A DNA stretch of 48,650 nucleotides, from NCBI GenBank assembly GCA_047624165.1, contig JBLHPD010000010.1, positions 1-48,650 of the forward strand, in the 5' to 3' direction. The stretch comes from Clostridium_AD sp047624165 (GTDB taxonomy: Bacteria; Bacillota; Clostridia; Clostridiales; Clostridiaceae). The notes under the pieces were generated by a model, which had not been told where the DNA came from, made no database searches, and saw only the letters and a program-made list of their open reading frames with translations. Each line of letters begins with the position of its first letter. Within the stretch, counting starts at the first letter, position 1. Below are positions 1 to 10,000 of this stretch, piece by piece. Both the position numbers and the translations under genes were made by a program.

Positions 1-2
1 TA

Positions 3-281
3 TACAGAGTTCAGGCTTTAAACGAAGGAAAACCAGAAAAAATTGTTGAAAAAATGGTTATGGGAAGAGTAAATAAATATTATAAAGAAGTTTGTTTGCT
101 TGAACAAATTTGGGTTAAAAATGCTGACTATACTATTACAAAATACCTTGAGGAAGAATCTAAAAAACTTGGTGCTGATATAAAAGTAACAAGATTTATA
201 AGATTTGAAAGAGGAGAAGGTATAGAAAAGAAGGAAGAAAACTTTGCTGAAGAAGTTAAAAGACAAGTGGAAGGTAAATAA
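3..281 (+). CDS. tsf: Elongation factor Ts, C-terminal part (cut by window edge)
   Basis: The reading frame is open from the left edge and ends at a TAA at 279-281. The residues NEGKPEKIVEKMVMGR followed by KYYKEVCLLEQIWV are the well conserved C-terminal segment of EF-Ts, the nucleotide exchange factor that regenerates EF-Tu-GTP in the cytoplasm. An internal ATG at 54 is not a start, because conserved EF-Ts sequence continues upstream of it. The gene is followed by a hairpin terminator and then pyrH, the usual rpsB-tsf-pyrH-frr order of Firmicutes; rpsB should lie just left of the window. Confidence 0.95.
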   Translation, partial: YRVQALNEGKPEKIVEKMVMGRVNKYYKEVCLLEQIWVKNADYTITKYLEEESKKLGADIKVTRFIRFERGEGIEKKEENFAEEVKRQVEGK

Positions 282-288
282 TAATTGA

Positions 289-314
289 AGGGAACACAGT
301 GTGTTCTCTTTTTT
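289..314 (+). terminator. Intrinsic terminator after tsf
   Basis: A 9-bp stem (AGGGAACAC with GTGTTCTCT, one G-T pair) closes a 3-base loop and runs into six T residues. It lies 7 bases after the tsf stop and would separate rpsB-tsf from pyrH-frr, or act as a partial attenuator. Confidence 0.75.
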
Positions 315-352
315 AAAATAAGTAATACTTTAAATATGGAGGTATAGTGTTT

Positions 353-1081
353 ATGGAGATTGCTAAATACAAAAGAATTATGTTAAAGATTTCTGGAGAA
401 GCTCTAGCTGGAGCGCAAGGATTCGGAATAGATTTTGAAATTACAAATGAGATAGCACTTCAAATAAAAGAATTGGTAAAGCTCGGTGTTGAAATAGGAA
501 TAGTTGTTGGCGGTGGAAATATATGGCGTGGTAGAAGTGGCGAAGGTATGGACAGGACTACTGCAGATTATATGGGAATGATGGCCACTTGTATTAATGC
601 ATTAGCACTACAAGATTCACTAGAAAATCTAGGTGTAAATACTAGAGTACAAACTGCCATTGAAATGAAGGAAGTAGCAGAACCATTTATAAGAAGAAGA
701 GCTATGAGACATTTGGAAAAAGGTAGAGTTGTTATATTCGCAGCTGGTACAGGCAATCCATATTTCTCAACAGACACAACAGCAGCACTTAGAGCAGCGG
801 AAATAGAGGCAGAAGTGATTCTGCTTGCTAAAAAAGTTGATGGAGTTTATGATAAGGATCCTCATAAGTATGATGATGCAAAGAAATTTGATAAGCTAAC
901 TTATATTGATGTACTTGCAAAAGGGCTTCAAGTTATGGATTCTACTGCTACATCATTATGCATGGACAACAATATACCTATATTAGTTTTTGGACTTGAT
1001 AAACCTGAAAATATAAAAAAAGCAATTTTGGGAGAAAAAATTGGTACTTTAGTATCTGCTTCTACTAAAGTAGCAGAATAA
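353..1081 (+). CDS. pyrH: UMP kinase (uridylate kinase)
   Basis: This is the bacterial hexameric UMP kinase of the amino-acid kinase fold, which makes UDP from UMP and ATP in the cytoplasm. Visible family motifs are YKRIMLKISGEALAG at the N terminus, GGGNIWRGR, the DRTTADYMGMMAT segment and FAAGTGNPYFSTDTTAALRA, followed by LAKKVDGVYDKDP. About 242 residues is normal. The ribosome site GGAGG (338-342) is followed by an in-frame GTG at 347 (4-base gap) and an ATG at 353 (10-base gap). I prefer the ATG but the GTG cannot be excluded. Located between tsf and frr as in most Firmicutes. Confidence 0.95.
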   Translation: MEIAKYKRIMLKISGEALAGAQGFGIDFEITNEIALQIKELVKLGVEIGIVVGGGNIWRGRSGEGMDRTTADYMGMMATCINALALQDSLENLGVNTRVQTAIEMKEVAEPFIRRRAMRHLEKGRVVIFAAGTGNPYFSTDTTAALRAAEIEAEVILLAKKVDGVYDKDPHKYDDAKKFDKLTYIDVLAKGLQVMDSTATSLCMDNNIPILVFGLDKPENIKKAILGEKIGTLVSASTKVAE

Positions 1082-1096
1082 TATGGAGGGAATTCT

Positions 1097-1654
1097 ATGA
1101 TTAATAAAATTATTAGTATTGCTGATGAAAAAATGAACAAATCTATTACTGTTTTAAAACATGAACTTGCAAGTATGAAAGCGGGAAGAGCAAATCCTAC
1201 AATGCTAGATAGGATTCAAGTTGAATGTTATGGTAGTCTTATGCCACTCAGTCAGCTAGCAAACATTTCAGCACCAGAGGCTAGAGTGTTACTTATTCAG
1301 CCATGGGATAAATCTTCTATGAAAGATGTAGAAAAGGCTATATTAAAATCCGATTTAGGATTAAACCCATCAAATGATGGTTCTTCAATTAGATTAATTA
1401 TTCCAGAGCTTACTGAAGAAACCAGAAAAAATTTGATTAAGAATGTTAAGAAAACAGGAGAAGATGTAAAAATAGCTATAAGATCTATTAGGCGTGAAGC
1501 TAATGATAAAATTAAAGCTTTGAAAAAAAGTAGCGAAGTAACAGATGATGAAGCTAAAAAATCAGAGGATATCATCCAAAAGGAAACAGATAAATTCATT
1601 AAAGAAGTAGATAAATTACTAGAAACTAAAGAAAAAGAAATAATGACAGTTTAG
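1097..1654 (+). CDS. frr: Ribosome recycling factor
   Basis: A 185-residue protein with the normal length and signature of RRF: KHELASMKAGRANPTMLDRIQVECYG near the N terminus and RKNLIKNVKKTGEDVKIAIRSIRREANDKIK in the helical bundle. RRF splits post-termination ribosomes with EF-G. The start ATG follows GGAGGG at 1084. Fifteen bases separate it from pyrH, so the two are almost certainly co-transcribed. Confidence 0.96.
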   Translation: MINKIISIADEKMNKSITVLKHELASMKAGRANPTMLDRIQVECYGSLMPLSQLANISAPEARVLLIQPWDKSSMKDVEKAILKSDLGLNPSNDGSSIRLIIPELTEETRKNLIKNVKKTGEDVKIAIRSIRREANDKIKALKKSSEVTDDEAKKSEDIIQKETDKFIKEVDKLLETKEKEIMTV

Positions 1655-1669
1655 TTAATGATTTTAAAC

Positions 1670-1693
1670 AGAACCTGCAGTTATGCAGGTTCT
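1670..1693 (+). terminator. Hairpin after frr, weak terminator or attenuator
   Basis: A perfect 10-bp stem (AGAACCTGCA/TGCAGGTTCT) with the 4-base loop GTTA. It is followed by ATTTAAA rather than a real T tract, so it may only weaken or process read-through into uppS. Confidence 0.55.
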
Positions 1694-1736
1694 ATTTAAA
1701 ATTATACTATAACTAATAAAAAAGGAGAGAATTTTA

Positions 1737-2504
1737 TTGGAAAAATTATTTGCTTTTTTTAAAAAAAATAAAGATATAGGTAATGATCCTTATTTAGATA
1801 TGTTAAGAATTCCTGAGCATATTGCGATTATAATGGATGGAAATGGAAGATGGGCTAAGGGACATAAATTGCCGAGAGCACTTGGACATAAGGCAGGGGT
1901 AGAAACTATAAGAAAAATTGTAAAAGAATGTAACAAACTAGGAGTAAAATATTTAACATTATATGCATTTTCAACTGAAAATTGGAATAGACCTATACAA
2001 GAAGTGGACTCTCTAATGAAATTATTAGTAGAATATTTAAAAAATGAGTTAGAGGAATTAAACGCCAATGATGTTGTTATTAATTCTATTGGTAACATAT
2101 CAAAATTACCACAGGTATGCAAAGTAGAATTAAATTCTGCTTATGAAAAAACAAAGAATAATAAGGGTTTAATTTTAAATCTAGCTTTAAATTATGGTGG
2201 AAGAAACGAAATAGTAGAGGCTGTAAAAGAAATTTCTTTAGATTTAATAAGCAATAAGATATCTAAAGATGATATAACCGAAGAGCTATTTTCGACATAT
2301 ATGTATACAAGAGAAATGCCAGATCCAGACCTTATAATAAGACCAAGTGGTGAATTAAGACTAAGTAATTTTTTGCTGTGGCAGAGTGCCTACTCAGAAT
2401 ATTGGTTTTCAGATATTAATTGGCCGGATTTTAATGAGAATGAGCTGAGAATTGCAATATCTGATTATCAAAAGAGAGACAGAAGATTTGGAAAGGTTAA
2501 ATAG
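1737..2504 (+). CDS. uppS: Undecaprenyl diphosphate synthase (isoprenyl transferase)
   Basis: This cis-prenyltransferase extends farnesyl diphosphate with isopentenyl diphosphate to C55-PP, the carrier lipid for peptidoglycan. The motif IAIIMDGNGRWA holds the catalytic Asp; LYAFSTENWNRP, LALNYGGRNEIV and DLIIRPSGELRLSNFLLWQSAYSEYWF are the other conserved blocks. Length 255 is typical. Translation starts at a TTG (1737) placed 7 bases after AAAGGAGAG; no better ATG exists upstream of the MDGNGR core. It leads an envelope block with cdsA 11 bases downstream. Confidence 0.95.
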   Translation: MEKLFAFFKKNKDIGNDPYLDMLRIPEHIAIIMDGNGRWAKGHKLPRALGHKAGVETIRKIVKECNKLGVKYLTLYAFSTENWNRPIQEVDSLMKLLVEYLKNELEELNANDVVINSIGNISKLPQVCKVELNSAYEKTKNNKGLILNLALNYGGRNEIVEAVKEISLDLISNKISKDDITEELFSTYMYTREMPDPDLIIRPSGELRLSNFLLWQSAYSEYWFSDINWPDFNENELRIAISDYQKRDRRFGKVK

Positions 2505-2515
2505 GGGAGAAAATT

Positions 2516-3322
2516 ATGAATAATAGATATATAGGGGCACTTGTTCTAACTCCATTAATAATATTTTTATTTTTAGGTGGGGATTATTTAAAATATATCG
2601 TAATGGTACTATCACTTTTGGGTATGTATGAATTTTATAAAGTTTCAAGAAAAAAACATTATAAGCCAATTGGACTTATTGGATACGTTTTATGTATAGT
2701 GTATTATTTGAATATGGGGAACGATTTTTTATCAAGTTTTAATATAAATATTTTAATAGCAGCAATTTTCTTGCTATTATGTGTTCCTGTGCTTTATACA
2801 AATTATAACTTTGTCGATGTGGCCCTCACTATATTTGGTTTTTTATATGTGGCAGTATTTTTTAGTTTTATAGTGATTATAAACAATAAAATCTACGGTC
2901 AATATTTAGTATGGATTATATTTATTTGTTCATGGGTTTGTGATACATCAGCTTACTATTCTGGAAGGCTTTTAGGAAAAGGTGGTAAACATAAGCTATG
3001 CCCTAAAGTTAGCCCTAATAAAACGATTGAGGGATCGATAGGGGGACTACTTGGAAGTACTATAGGATGTACAATATATGGCTATGCTATTTCTAAATAT
3101 GGTGTGCCTATAGAGTTATATCATTATGCTATAATTGGCGTTCTTTGTGGTGTTTTTGGACAATTTGGAGATTTAATTGCGTCATCTATTAAAAGGTTTG
3201 TAGGAGCTAAAGATTATAGTAGTCTTATACCAGGCCACGGCGGAATTTTAGATAGGTTTGATAGTATCTTGTTTGTGTCGGTGGTAGCATTTTATTATAT
3301 TACATTTATAATAGGAATATAA
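2516..3322 (+). CDS. cdsA: Phosphatidate cytidylyltransferase
   Basis: An integral membrane enzyme that makes CDP-diacylglycerol from CTP and phosphatidic acid, the precursor of phosphatidylglycerol (see pgsA at 29508). The 268 residues are dominated by hydrophobic helices. The family signature near the C terminus is visible as SSIKRFVGAKDYSSLIPGHG followed by GILDRFDS, with the Asp residues that bind metal. It follows uppS by 11 bases in the usual order. Confidence 0.95.
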   Translation: MNNRYIGALVLTPLIIFLFLGGDYLKYIVMVLSLLGMYEFYKVSRKKHYKPIGLIGYVLCIVYYLNMGNDFLSSFNINILIAAIFLLLCVPVLYTNYNFVDVALTIFGFLYVAVFFSFIVIINNKIYGQYLVWIIFICSWVCDTSAYYSGRLLGKGGKHKLCPKVSPNKTIEGSIGGLLGSTIGCTIYGYAISKYGVPIELYHYAIIGVLCGVFGQFGDLIASSIKRFVGAKDYSSLIPGHGGILDRFDSILFVSVVAFYYITFIIGI

Positions 3323-3339
3323 AATTTTATATTAAATAA

Positions 3340-3712
3340 AAAACAACTTATTTGAATGTATCTTTAGTGAGGTATATTGATGAGGGTGCACGACAATACT
3401 TTGGTGTGAAATTGTTTGTACTCTATATTAATATCTACGTTGATTAATGAATATAATATCTTATAGCATTATAATTAATTTAATGAGAAAATAAAACTAT
3501 CCTTTTACTATTTTAACAAAGATGCGTTTCTTACAAAGGGAATATTACATGATAATTACGGAGATAAAGTAATTGAAAATATTTACAATTGCTTTATTTT
3601 AGTAGTTAAATATGTTATATTAAATGCTGTGGAAGAATCAATTACTAAAGAAAATATGAGAGAATTCTTTAATGATTATCAAAGGACAAAAAAGAGATTT
3701 CAAGTATTTTGA
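3340..3712 (+). pseudogene. Possible decayed gene fragments (unidentified)
   Basis: Two open frames in different phases read as protein-like sequence. The first (3340-3447) ends with LVRYIDEGARQYFGVKLF and then a stop at 3445. The second (3479-3712, about 77 codons) has no start codon near its left end; it includes FYYFNKDAFLTKGILHDNYG and ends with MREFFNDYQRTKKRFQVF. The balanced mix of charged and aromatic residues and the length of the second frame argue for former coding sequence broken by a frameshift and loss of its start. I cannot name the family. Chance open frames in AT-rich DNA remain possible. Confidence 0.35.
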
Positions 3713-3737
3713 ACTTTGATAGCATATAAAATATAAA
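3709..3737 (+). promoter_or_regulatory. Sigma-A promoter for dxr-rseP-ispG
   Basis: TTGAAC (3709-3714), a 17-base spacer, then TATAAA (3732-3737), each one or two mismatches from consensus, ending 29 bases before the dxr ATG. Confidence 0.6.
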
Positions 3738-3766
3738 TCATAGATATACAGGAATGGGGAGATTGC

Positions 3767-4927
3767 ATGAAAAAAGTTACTATTTTGGGAGCTACTGGGT
3801 CAATAGGAACTCAGACTTTAGATGTTATACGAATGGATATGGACAATTTTGAAATTGTTGCAATTTCTGCTAACACTAATTGTGAAAAAATTATACCAAT
3901 CATAGAGGAGTTTAAACCCAAATATGTTGCTATGATGGACGAAGAAGCTTCAGTAGAACTTAAAAAACATTTTATGATGAAAAAATATTCTACGGAAATC
4001 CTGCATGGATTGGAAGGGTTAAATTATATAAGTACACTTCCAGAAGTTGATATCGTGGTAACATCAGTTGTTGGCATGATAGGACTCGTGCCAACTCTAA
4101 AAGCCATACATTCTGGAAAAGATATTGCTTTAGCTAATAAAGAAACACTAGTTGTAGCAGGTAGCCTTATTATGGATGCTGCGAAAAAAAACAATGTAAG
4201 AATTTTACCAGTTGATTCAGAACATGGTGCGATTTTTCAATGTTTACAAGGCAATAAGTTAGAAGATGTTAATAAAATAATATTAACTGCATCAGGTGGT
4301 CCGTTTAGAGGTAAAAATAGGCAACAATTAATGGAAATTAAACCTTCAGAGGCACTTAAACACCCTAAATGGAATATGGGTAAAAAAATATCTATAGATT
4401 CATCAACGCTTATGAATAAGGGGCTAGAGGTTATAGAGGCACATTGGTTATTTGGGGTAGATTACGAAAATATTCAAGTAGTGGTTCATCCTCAAAGCAT
4501 AGTACATTCTATGGTAGAGTATATAGATGGAAGTGTAATGGCACAACTGAGTTCTACTGACATGAGACTACCTATTCAATATGCTATAAACTACCCACAA
4601 AGGAATACTGCTGTTATTAATAAATTAGATTTCTATAATATGGGCAATTTGACGTTTGAAAAACCTGATATTGACACGTTCAAATGTCTTAAATTTGCCT
4701 ACATAGCAGGGAAAATGGGTGGGAATATGCCTGCTATAATGAATGCTGCTAATGAAGTAGCTGTTGAATTATTTTTAGATTGTAAAATTAAGTATCTTGA
4801 AATAGAGGATATTATAGAAAAATGCATGAATAAATTCGAGCATTTTATTAATCCTAATATAGAAGAAATTTTAGAAATTGACTTAAAGGTAAGAGAATAT
4901 ATAAGAAATAATTATGGTGAAAGATAG
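3767..4927 (+). CDS. dxr: 1-deoxy-D-xylulose 5-phosphate reductoisomerase
   Basis: The enzyme converts DXP to 2-C-methyl-D-erythritol 4-phosphate with NADPH, the first committed step of the MEP isoprenoid pathway. The N-terminal Rossmann motif VTILGATGSIGTQTLDVI binds NADPH; ALANKETLVVAG, VDSEHGAIFQCL (metal ligands Asp and Glu) and KISIDSSTLMNKGLEVIEAHWLF are hallmark blocks. Length 386 is typical. The start ATG follows GGGGAG by a few bases. rseP starts 14 bases downstream and ispG, a later step of the same pathway, follows it. Confidence 0.96.
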   Translation: MKKVTILGATGSIGTQTLDVIRMDMDNFEIVAISANTNCEKIIPIIEEFKPKYVAMMDEEASVELKKHFMMKKYSTEILHGLEGLNYISTLPEVDIVVTSVVGMIGLVPTLKAIHSGKDIALANKETLVVAGSLIMDAAKKNNVRILPVDSEHGAIFQCLQGNKLEDVNKIILTASGGPFRGKNRQQLMEIKPSEALKHPKWNMGKKISIDSSTLMNKGLEVIEAHWLFGVDYENIQVVVHPQSIVHSMVEYIDGSVMAQLSSTDMRLPIQYAINYPQRNTAVINKLDFYNMGNLTFEKPDIDTFKCLKFAYIAGKMGGNMPAIMNAANEVAVELFLDCKIKYLEIEDIIEKCMNKFEHFINPNIEEILEIDLKVREYIRNNYGER

Positions 4928-4941
4928 GAAGGAGAATTATT

Positions 4942-5973
4942 ATGAGTAGTATTATAACAAATATACCATATTTTATAATGGCTATATTAGCATTTAGTCT
5001 TCTGATTATAATACATGAATTAGGTCATTTTATGTTAGCTAAACTAAATGGGGTAAAAGTTCATGAATTTTCACTCGGAATGGGACCAAAACTTTTTGGA
5101 ATTAAAGGAAAGGAAACAGAGTATTTGATTAAAGCATTTCCTATTGGTGGGTATGTTAAGATGGAAGGTGAAGATGAAGGAAGTAATGATCCAAGAGCTT
5201 TCAATAATAAAACTGCACTTCAAAAACTAAGCATAGTTTCTGCGGGTGCAATTATGAATATAATATTAGCAGTGGTTTTATTTGCTATTATAGGCGCTGC
5301 GACAGGCAAAATAGTGCCTATAATAGGGGAAATAGTCCCGAGTGGTGCGGCTATGAAGGCTGGTATGCAAGTTGGAGACAAGATTACTAAGGTTAATAAA
5401 GTTAGTATAGACAAATGGGAGCAATTTATAAATGAAATTGGTATCTCTAAAGGGGAAAATATAAATATTGAAATAGTGAGAAATTCAAAGGTGAAAACAT
5501 TTTCCTTGAAGCCTATTAAAAATGTAGAAGCAAATAGATTTATGGTAGGAATAGGTGGCACACTTGAAAAATTGAACTTTGGCGAAGTCGTAAGTTATGG
5601 ATTTACACAAACTATTAGTACAGCAAAACTAATCTTCGAATTTTTGGGGACCTTATTTCACGGGAAAGTTTCTGTTAACGATGTAGGCGGACCAATAAGT
5701 ATAATAAGAATTTCAACAATGGCTGCACAAACTGGAATAATAAATTTAATGATGTTAACAGCAATGCTTAGTGTGCAACTAGGAATATTGAATATAATAC
5801 CTTTTCCAGCACTAGATGGAGGATGGATTCTTATATTGTTATTTGAAATAATATCAGGTAAGAAATTAGATGATAAGAAAGTTGGATTTGTAAATTATAT
5901 TGGATTTATGATTTTAATGGCATTTATGGTGTTAGTAGTCGTTAAGGATATAGTTAGTCCAATGAAATTCTAG
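4942..5973 (+). CDS. rseP: Site-2 intramembrane metalloprotease RseP/RasP
   Basis: A membrane-embedded zinc protease that cleaves transmembrane substrates such as anti-sigma factors and signal-peptide remnants. The first transmembrane helix carries the HELGH zinc motif at residues 25-29. A PDZ domain follows at about residues 110-200 (PSGAAMKAGMQVGDKITKVN), and the C-terminal helices carry the second active-site motif FPALDGGWI. Length 343 fits the family. It sits between dxr and ispG with very short spacers, a standard Firmicutes arrangement. Confidence 0.94.
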   Translation: MSSIITNIPYFIMAILAFSLLIIIHELGHFMLAKLNGVKVHEFSLGMGPKLFGIKGKETEYLIKAFPIGGYVKMEGEDEGSNDPRAFNNKTALQKLSIVSAGAIMNIILAVVLFAIIGAATGKIVPIIGEIVPSGAAMKAGMQVGDKITKVNKVSIDKWEQFINEIGISKGENINIEIVRNSKVKTFSLKPIKNVEANRFMVGIGGTLEKLNFGEVVSYGFTQTISTAKLIFEFLGTLFHGKVSVNDVGGPISIIRISTMAAQTGIINLMMLTAMLSVQLGILNIIPFPALDGGWILILLFEIISGKKLDDKKVGFVNYIGFMILMAFMVLVVVKDIVSPMKF

Positions 5974-5985
5974 GAGATGAACACT

Positions 5986-7035
5986 ATGAAATTAAAAGAA
6001 ACAAGGAAAATTAAAATTGGTAATATATATATAGGTGGAGATTCATTGGTAACAGTGCAGTCAATGACAAGTACAGATACAAGAGATGTGGAGGCTACGG
6101 TAAATCAAATTCTTCAGTTAGAAAAGGCAGGTTGCGACATTGTACGATGTGCAGTGCCAGATATGCTAGCAGCTGAGGCTATTAAAGATATCGTGAAAAG
6201 AATCCACATGCCTCTAGTTGCTGATATTCATTTTGATTACCGGTTAGCTTTAAAATCTATTGAGAATGGGATATCAAAATTAAGAATTAATCCAGGTAAT
6301 ATTGGAAGCACTGATAAAATAAAATTAGTTGCAGACGCAGCTAAAGTTAAGGGTATTCCCATTAGAATTGGTGTAAATTCAGGATCACTAGAAAAAGATA
6401 TTCTCCAAAAATATGGCCATGTATGTGCGCAGGCGTTAGTTGAAAGTGCATTAAGGCATGTTGAAATATTAGAAAGTTTAGATTTTTATGATATAGTTAT
6501 TTCTATAAAATCTTCTGATGTAGTAATGATGATTGAAAGTTATAAATTAATATCAAGTAAAGTAGATTATCCACTACACCTCGGTGTAACTGAGGCTGGA
6601 ACTACATGGCGAGGAACAATTAAATCAAGTGTAGGCATTGGAGCACTTTTGTCTTGCGGCATTGGAGATACTATAAGGGTATCTCTAACGGGAGAGGTGG
6701 TAGATGAGGTTAAAGTTGGCATAGAAATTCTGAAATCATTAGGTTATAGAGAGGATGGAGTTAAATTCGTATCATGCCCAACTTGTGGCAGAACTCAAAT
6801 TAATCTTATTAAAATTGCAAATGAAGTAGAAAAAAGATTAGAATTTTGTAAAAAAAATATAAAGATTGCAATAATGGGATGCGTAGTTAATGGACCAGGT
6901 GAAGCAAGAGAAGCTGATATTGGCATCGCTGGCGGTAATGGGGTTGGTCTTATATTTAAAAAGGGCGAAATAATTAAAACCGTTAAGGAAGAAGATTTAG
7001 TGGAAGAACTGCTTCGGGAGATAGAGAAACTATAA
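5986..7035 (+). CDS. ispG: 4-hydroxy-3-methylbut-2-en-1-yl diphosphate synthase
   Basis: The [4Fe-4S] enzyme (GcpE) that makes HMBPP from MEcPP in the MEP pathway. The N-terminal TIM-barrel starts with a VTVQSMTSTDTRDV block. The cluster ligands sit in FVSCPTCGRTQ and MGCVVNGPGEA. There are two in-frame ATGs. The one at 5977 directly abuts the AGGAG at 5972-5976, so the ATG at 5986, 9 bases after it, is the better start (349 residues). The AGGAG overlaps the rseP stop codon, implying translational coupling. Confidence 0.95.
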   Translation: MKLKETRKIKIGNIYIGGDSLVTVQSMTSTDTRDVEATVNQILQLEKAGCDIVRCAVPDMLAAEAIKDIVKRIHMPLVADIHFDYRLALKSIENGISKLRINPGNIGSTDKIKLVADAAKVKGIPIRIGVNSGSLEKDILQKYGHVCAQALVESALRHVEILESLDFYDIVISIKSSDVVMMIESYKLISSKVDYPLHLGVTEAGTTWRGTIKSSVGIGALLSCGIGDTIRVSLTGEVVDEVKVGIEILKSLGYREDGVKFVSCPTCGRTQINLIKIANEVEKRLEFCKKNIKIAIMGCVVNGPGEAREADIGIAGGNGVGLIFKKGEIIKTVKEEDLVEELLREIEKL

Positions 7036-7059
7036 AATGCCTTATCAGGAGGAATACTA

Positions 7060-10000
7060 ATGAATGTCAGTTTAGCTGAGATGCTTAAAAGTGAACTTAA
7101 TTTAAATGAAGAAACATTAGAAAATGATATTAAGGTGATAAGAGTTCAATACCTTAAAAAAAGCAATAAATTAAGGGTGCTTATAAAATCGTTTGATGAT
7201 ATTAATGATAATAAAAAGCTACTAATCAAAAATATAATTTCAAAGCGATTATGTAGTTCTAGTGATATAAATCTAAATGATATACAGTTGGTTTGTTACA
7301 AGGATGTATCAGACGCTACTATAGAAGATGTAAAGGATAAGTTTTGGCTTGATGTGGTAAATGTAATAGCAACCTCACAACCCTCAAGTAAGGATAGTCT
7401 ACTTAAATCTTCTAGGATAATTGAAAATGGAATGCTTAAAATACAGTGCGGTAATGATTTTATGTGCAAAATATTAAGGGATAAAAACATAGAATTTCTT
7501 ATAAAAAATACCATAAATGATATGTTTGGAATTAATTCAGGAGTTAAATTAGAACATAACAGTGAGCTTTCTACTGTAGACTATTTTGCTAAAAAAGAAA
7601 AAGAAAATGAAGTTATAATAAAGGAGATTATTAGTAATATTAATACTGAAAAGAAAGATAAACCTCAAAGTAATAATGAAAGTAATGATAAAACAAATAA
7701 ATATACAAGACCAGGCTATAGAAAAGATGAAGCGGCTGATGAGAACACTATAATGGGAAGAAATATAAAAGGTGAGACTATTGAAATAAGCGAGATAGAT
7801 GAAGCTTCAGGAATAGTAAGCATCTGTGGAGATATTTTTAAAATAAAAATTATTGAAACAAAAACTGGCAGAATTATTATTACATTTTATATTACAGATT
7901 ATTTAAGTTCAATTACTGTGAAATGTTTTCCAAAACCTAAAGATGTAGAAAAGATAATGGACGAAATTAAAGTAGGACTTTACTGTAAGGTGCGTGGAGA
8001 GGCAAGCTACGATACCTATGCAAGAGAAGTTGTTGTAATGGCAAGGGATATAGTAAAGCTTAAAAAAATAGAGAGAATGGATACTGCTGTTGAGAAAAGA
8101 GTTGAACTTCATCTGCATACACAAATGAGTGCTATGGATGGTATAAGTCCAGCATCTAAACTTGTTGAAAGAGCCGCTAGTTGGGGACATAGTGCAGTAG
8201 CTATAACTGATCACGGTGTTGTCCAAGCTTTTCCAGAAGCTATGGATGCTGCTAAAAAGCATAAAATAAAGGTTATATATGGTGTAGAGGGTTATCTAGT
8301 AGATGATGGTAAGCCTATAACTATCAATAACCATAATGAAAATATAGATTCTTGTTTTGTAGTTTTTGATTTAGAAACAACAGGGCTTTCAAGTGAAAAT
8401 GATAGAATAACTGAAATTGGCGCAGTCAAAATTGAAAATGGAAAAATAGTAGGTAGATTTAATGAATTTGTAAATCCGGGAATAGACATACCATATAAAA
8501 TTACAGAACTAACTGGAATTACAAATGATATGGTGGCAGGCGCTGCATCTATTGAAGAAATACTTCCTAAGTTTTTAGATTTTGCAAGTGGTAGTGTGGT
8601 GGTAGCCCATAATGCTGAATTTGATGCATCTTTTATCAAGAAAAATTCTGATAGGCTGAATTTGAGGTTTGACAATGCAATTTTGGATACAATTCCTTTA
8701 GCTAAATATTTACTCGCAGATCTTAAAACATTTAAGTTAAATGTAATAGCTAAGCATTTAGGTATAACCCTTGAAAATCATCATAGAGCTGTAGATGATG
8801 CTAAAGCTACTGCGGAAATATTATTGCATTGTTTTGGACTGCTTAAAGAAAAAAATATTTTAGATTTAGATACTTTAAATAAAGAGTTTTTAGGTGACTT
8901 TAATGTAAAAAAAGCAAACACCTATCATGTGATTATTTTAGTTAAGAATCTCGTAGGACTTAAAAATTTGTATAAGCTTATTTCATTTTCTAATTTAGAT
9001 CATTTTCATAGAAGACCAAGACTTCCTAAAACCTTAGTAGAAAAATATAGAGATGGTCTTATAGTTGGATCTGCCTGCGAAGCTGGGCAAGTATATAAAG
9101 AAGTGCTTCAAGGAAAATCTGAAGAAGAACTTAAAAAAATCATAGAATTCTATGATTATTTAGAAATACAACCTCTTCTAAACAATAAATTTATGATTAA
9201 AAATGGTACTGTAAAAGATGAAAATGAATTAATGAATATTAATAGAAAAATATGTGATTTGGGAGAAAAAAATAATTTACCAGTAGTGGCTACAGGGGAT
9301 GTACATTTTTTAGACCCTTCTGATGAAGTTTTCAGGAAAATATTAATGGCTGGTAAAGGTTTTTCGGATGCCGATGATCAACCTCCACTATATTTTAAAA
9401 CTACTACAGAAATGTTAAAAGAGTTTATATATTTAGGTGATAAAAAATGTAGAGAAGTTGTAATTTATAACCCAAATAAAATAGCAGATATGATAGAGGT
9501 TATAAAACCAATACCTGATGGGACGTTTACACCTAAAATACCAGGTGCAGAAGAAGAAATCCGAAAAATGACAATGGATAAGGTTCATTCTATATATGGA
9601 GAGGTATTACCTGAGGTAGTTGAAAAAAGATTGAATAAGGAATTAAACTCTATTATAAATAATGGATATGCTGTACTTTACTTAATAGCTGAAAAATTAG
9701 TAGCAAAATCACTTGCAGACGGTTATTTAGTAGGATCGAGAGGCTCAGTTGGATCTTCTTTTGCAGCTAACATGTCTAATATAACAGAAGTGAATGGTTT
9801 GCCGCCTCATTATGTATGTCCGAACTGCAAAAAGAGTGAATTCTTTTTAGATGGATCTATTGGTTCAGGTGCTGATTTGCCTGATAAAGAGTGTCCGAGT
9901 TGTGGTACCTTATATGTGAAAGATGGCCATGATATTCCATTCGAAACTTTTTTAGGATTTGAAGGAGATAAAGAGCCTGATATAGATTTGAATTTTTCAG

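Larger units (their letters stand above)
3323..3766 (+). other. Long intergenic region between cdsA and dxr
   Basis: No intact gene is visible in these 444 bases. The span holds two startless open frames that look like gene remnants (3340-3447 and 3479-3712) and, at its right end, a good promoter for dxr. In most clostridia cdsA and dxr are nearly adjacent, so this spacer is unusually long (family knowledge, not measured here). Confidence 0.6.

Noticed and set aside
7909..8675. Long reverse-strand open frames inside polC and other genes
   Set aside because: They lie opposite conserved coding sequence, lack ribosome sites and have the biased composition expected of antisense shadows.
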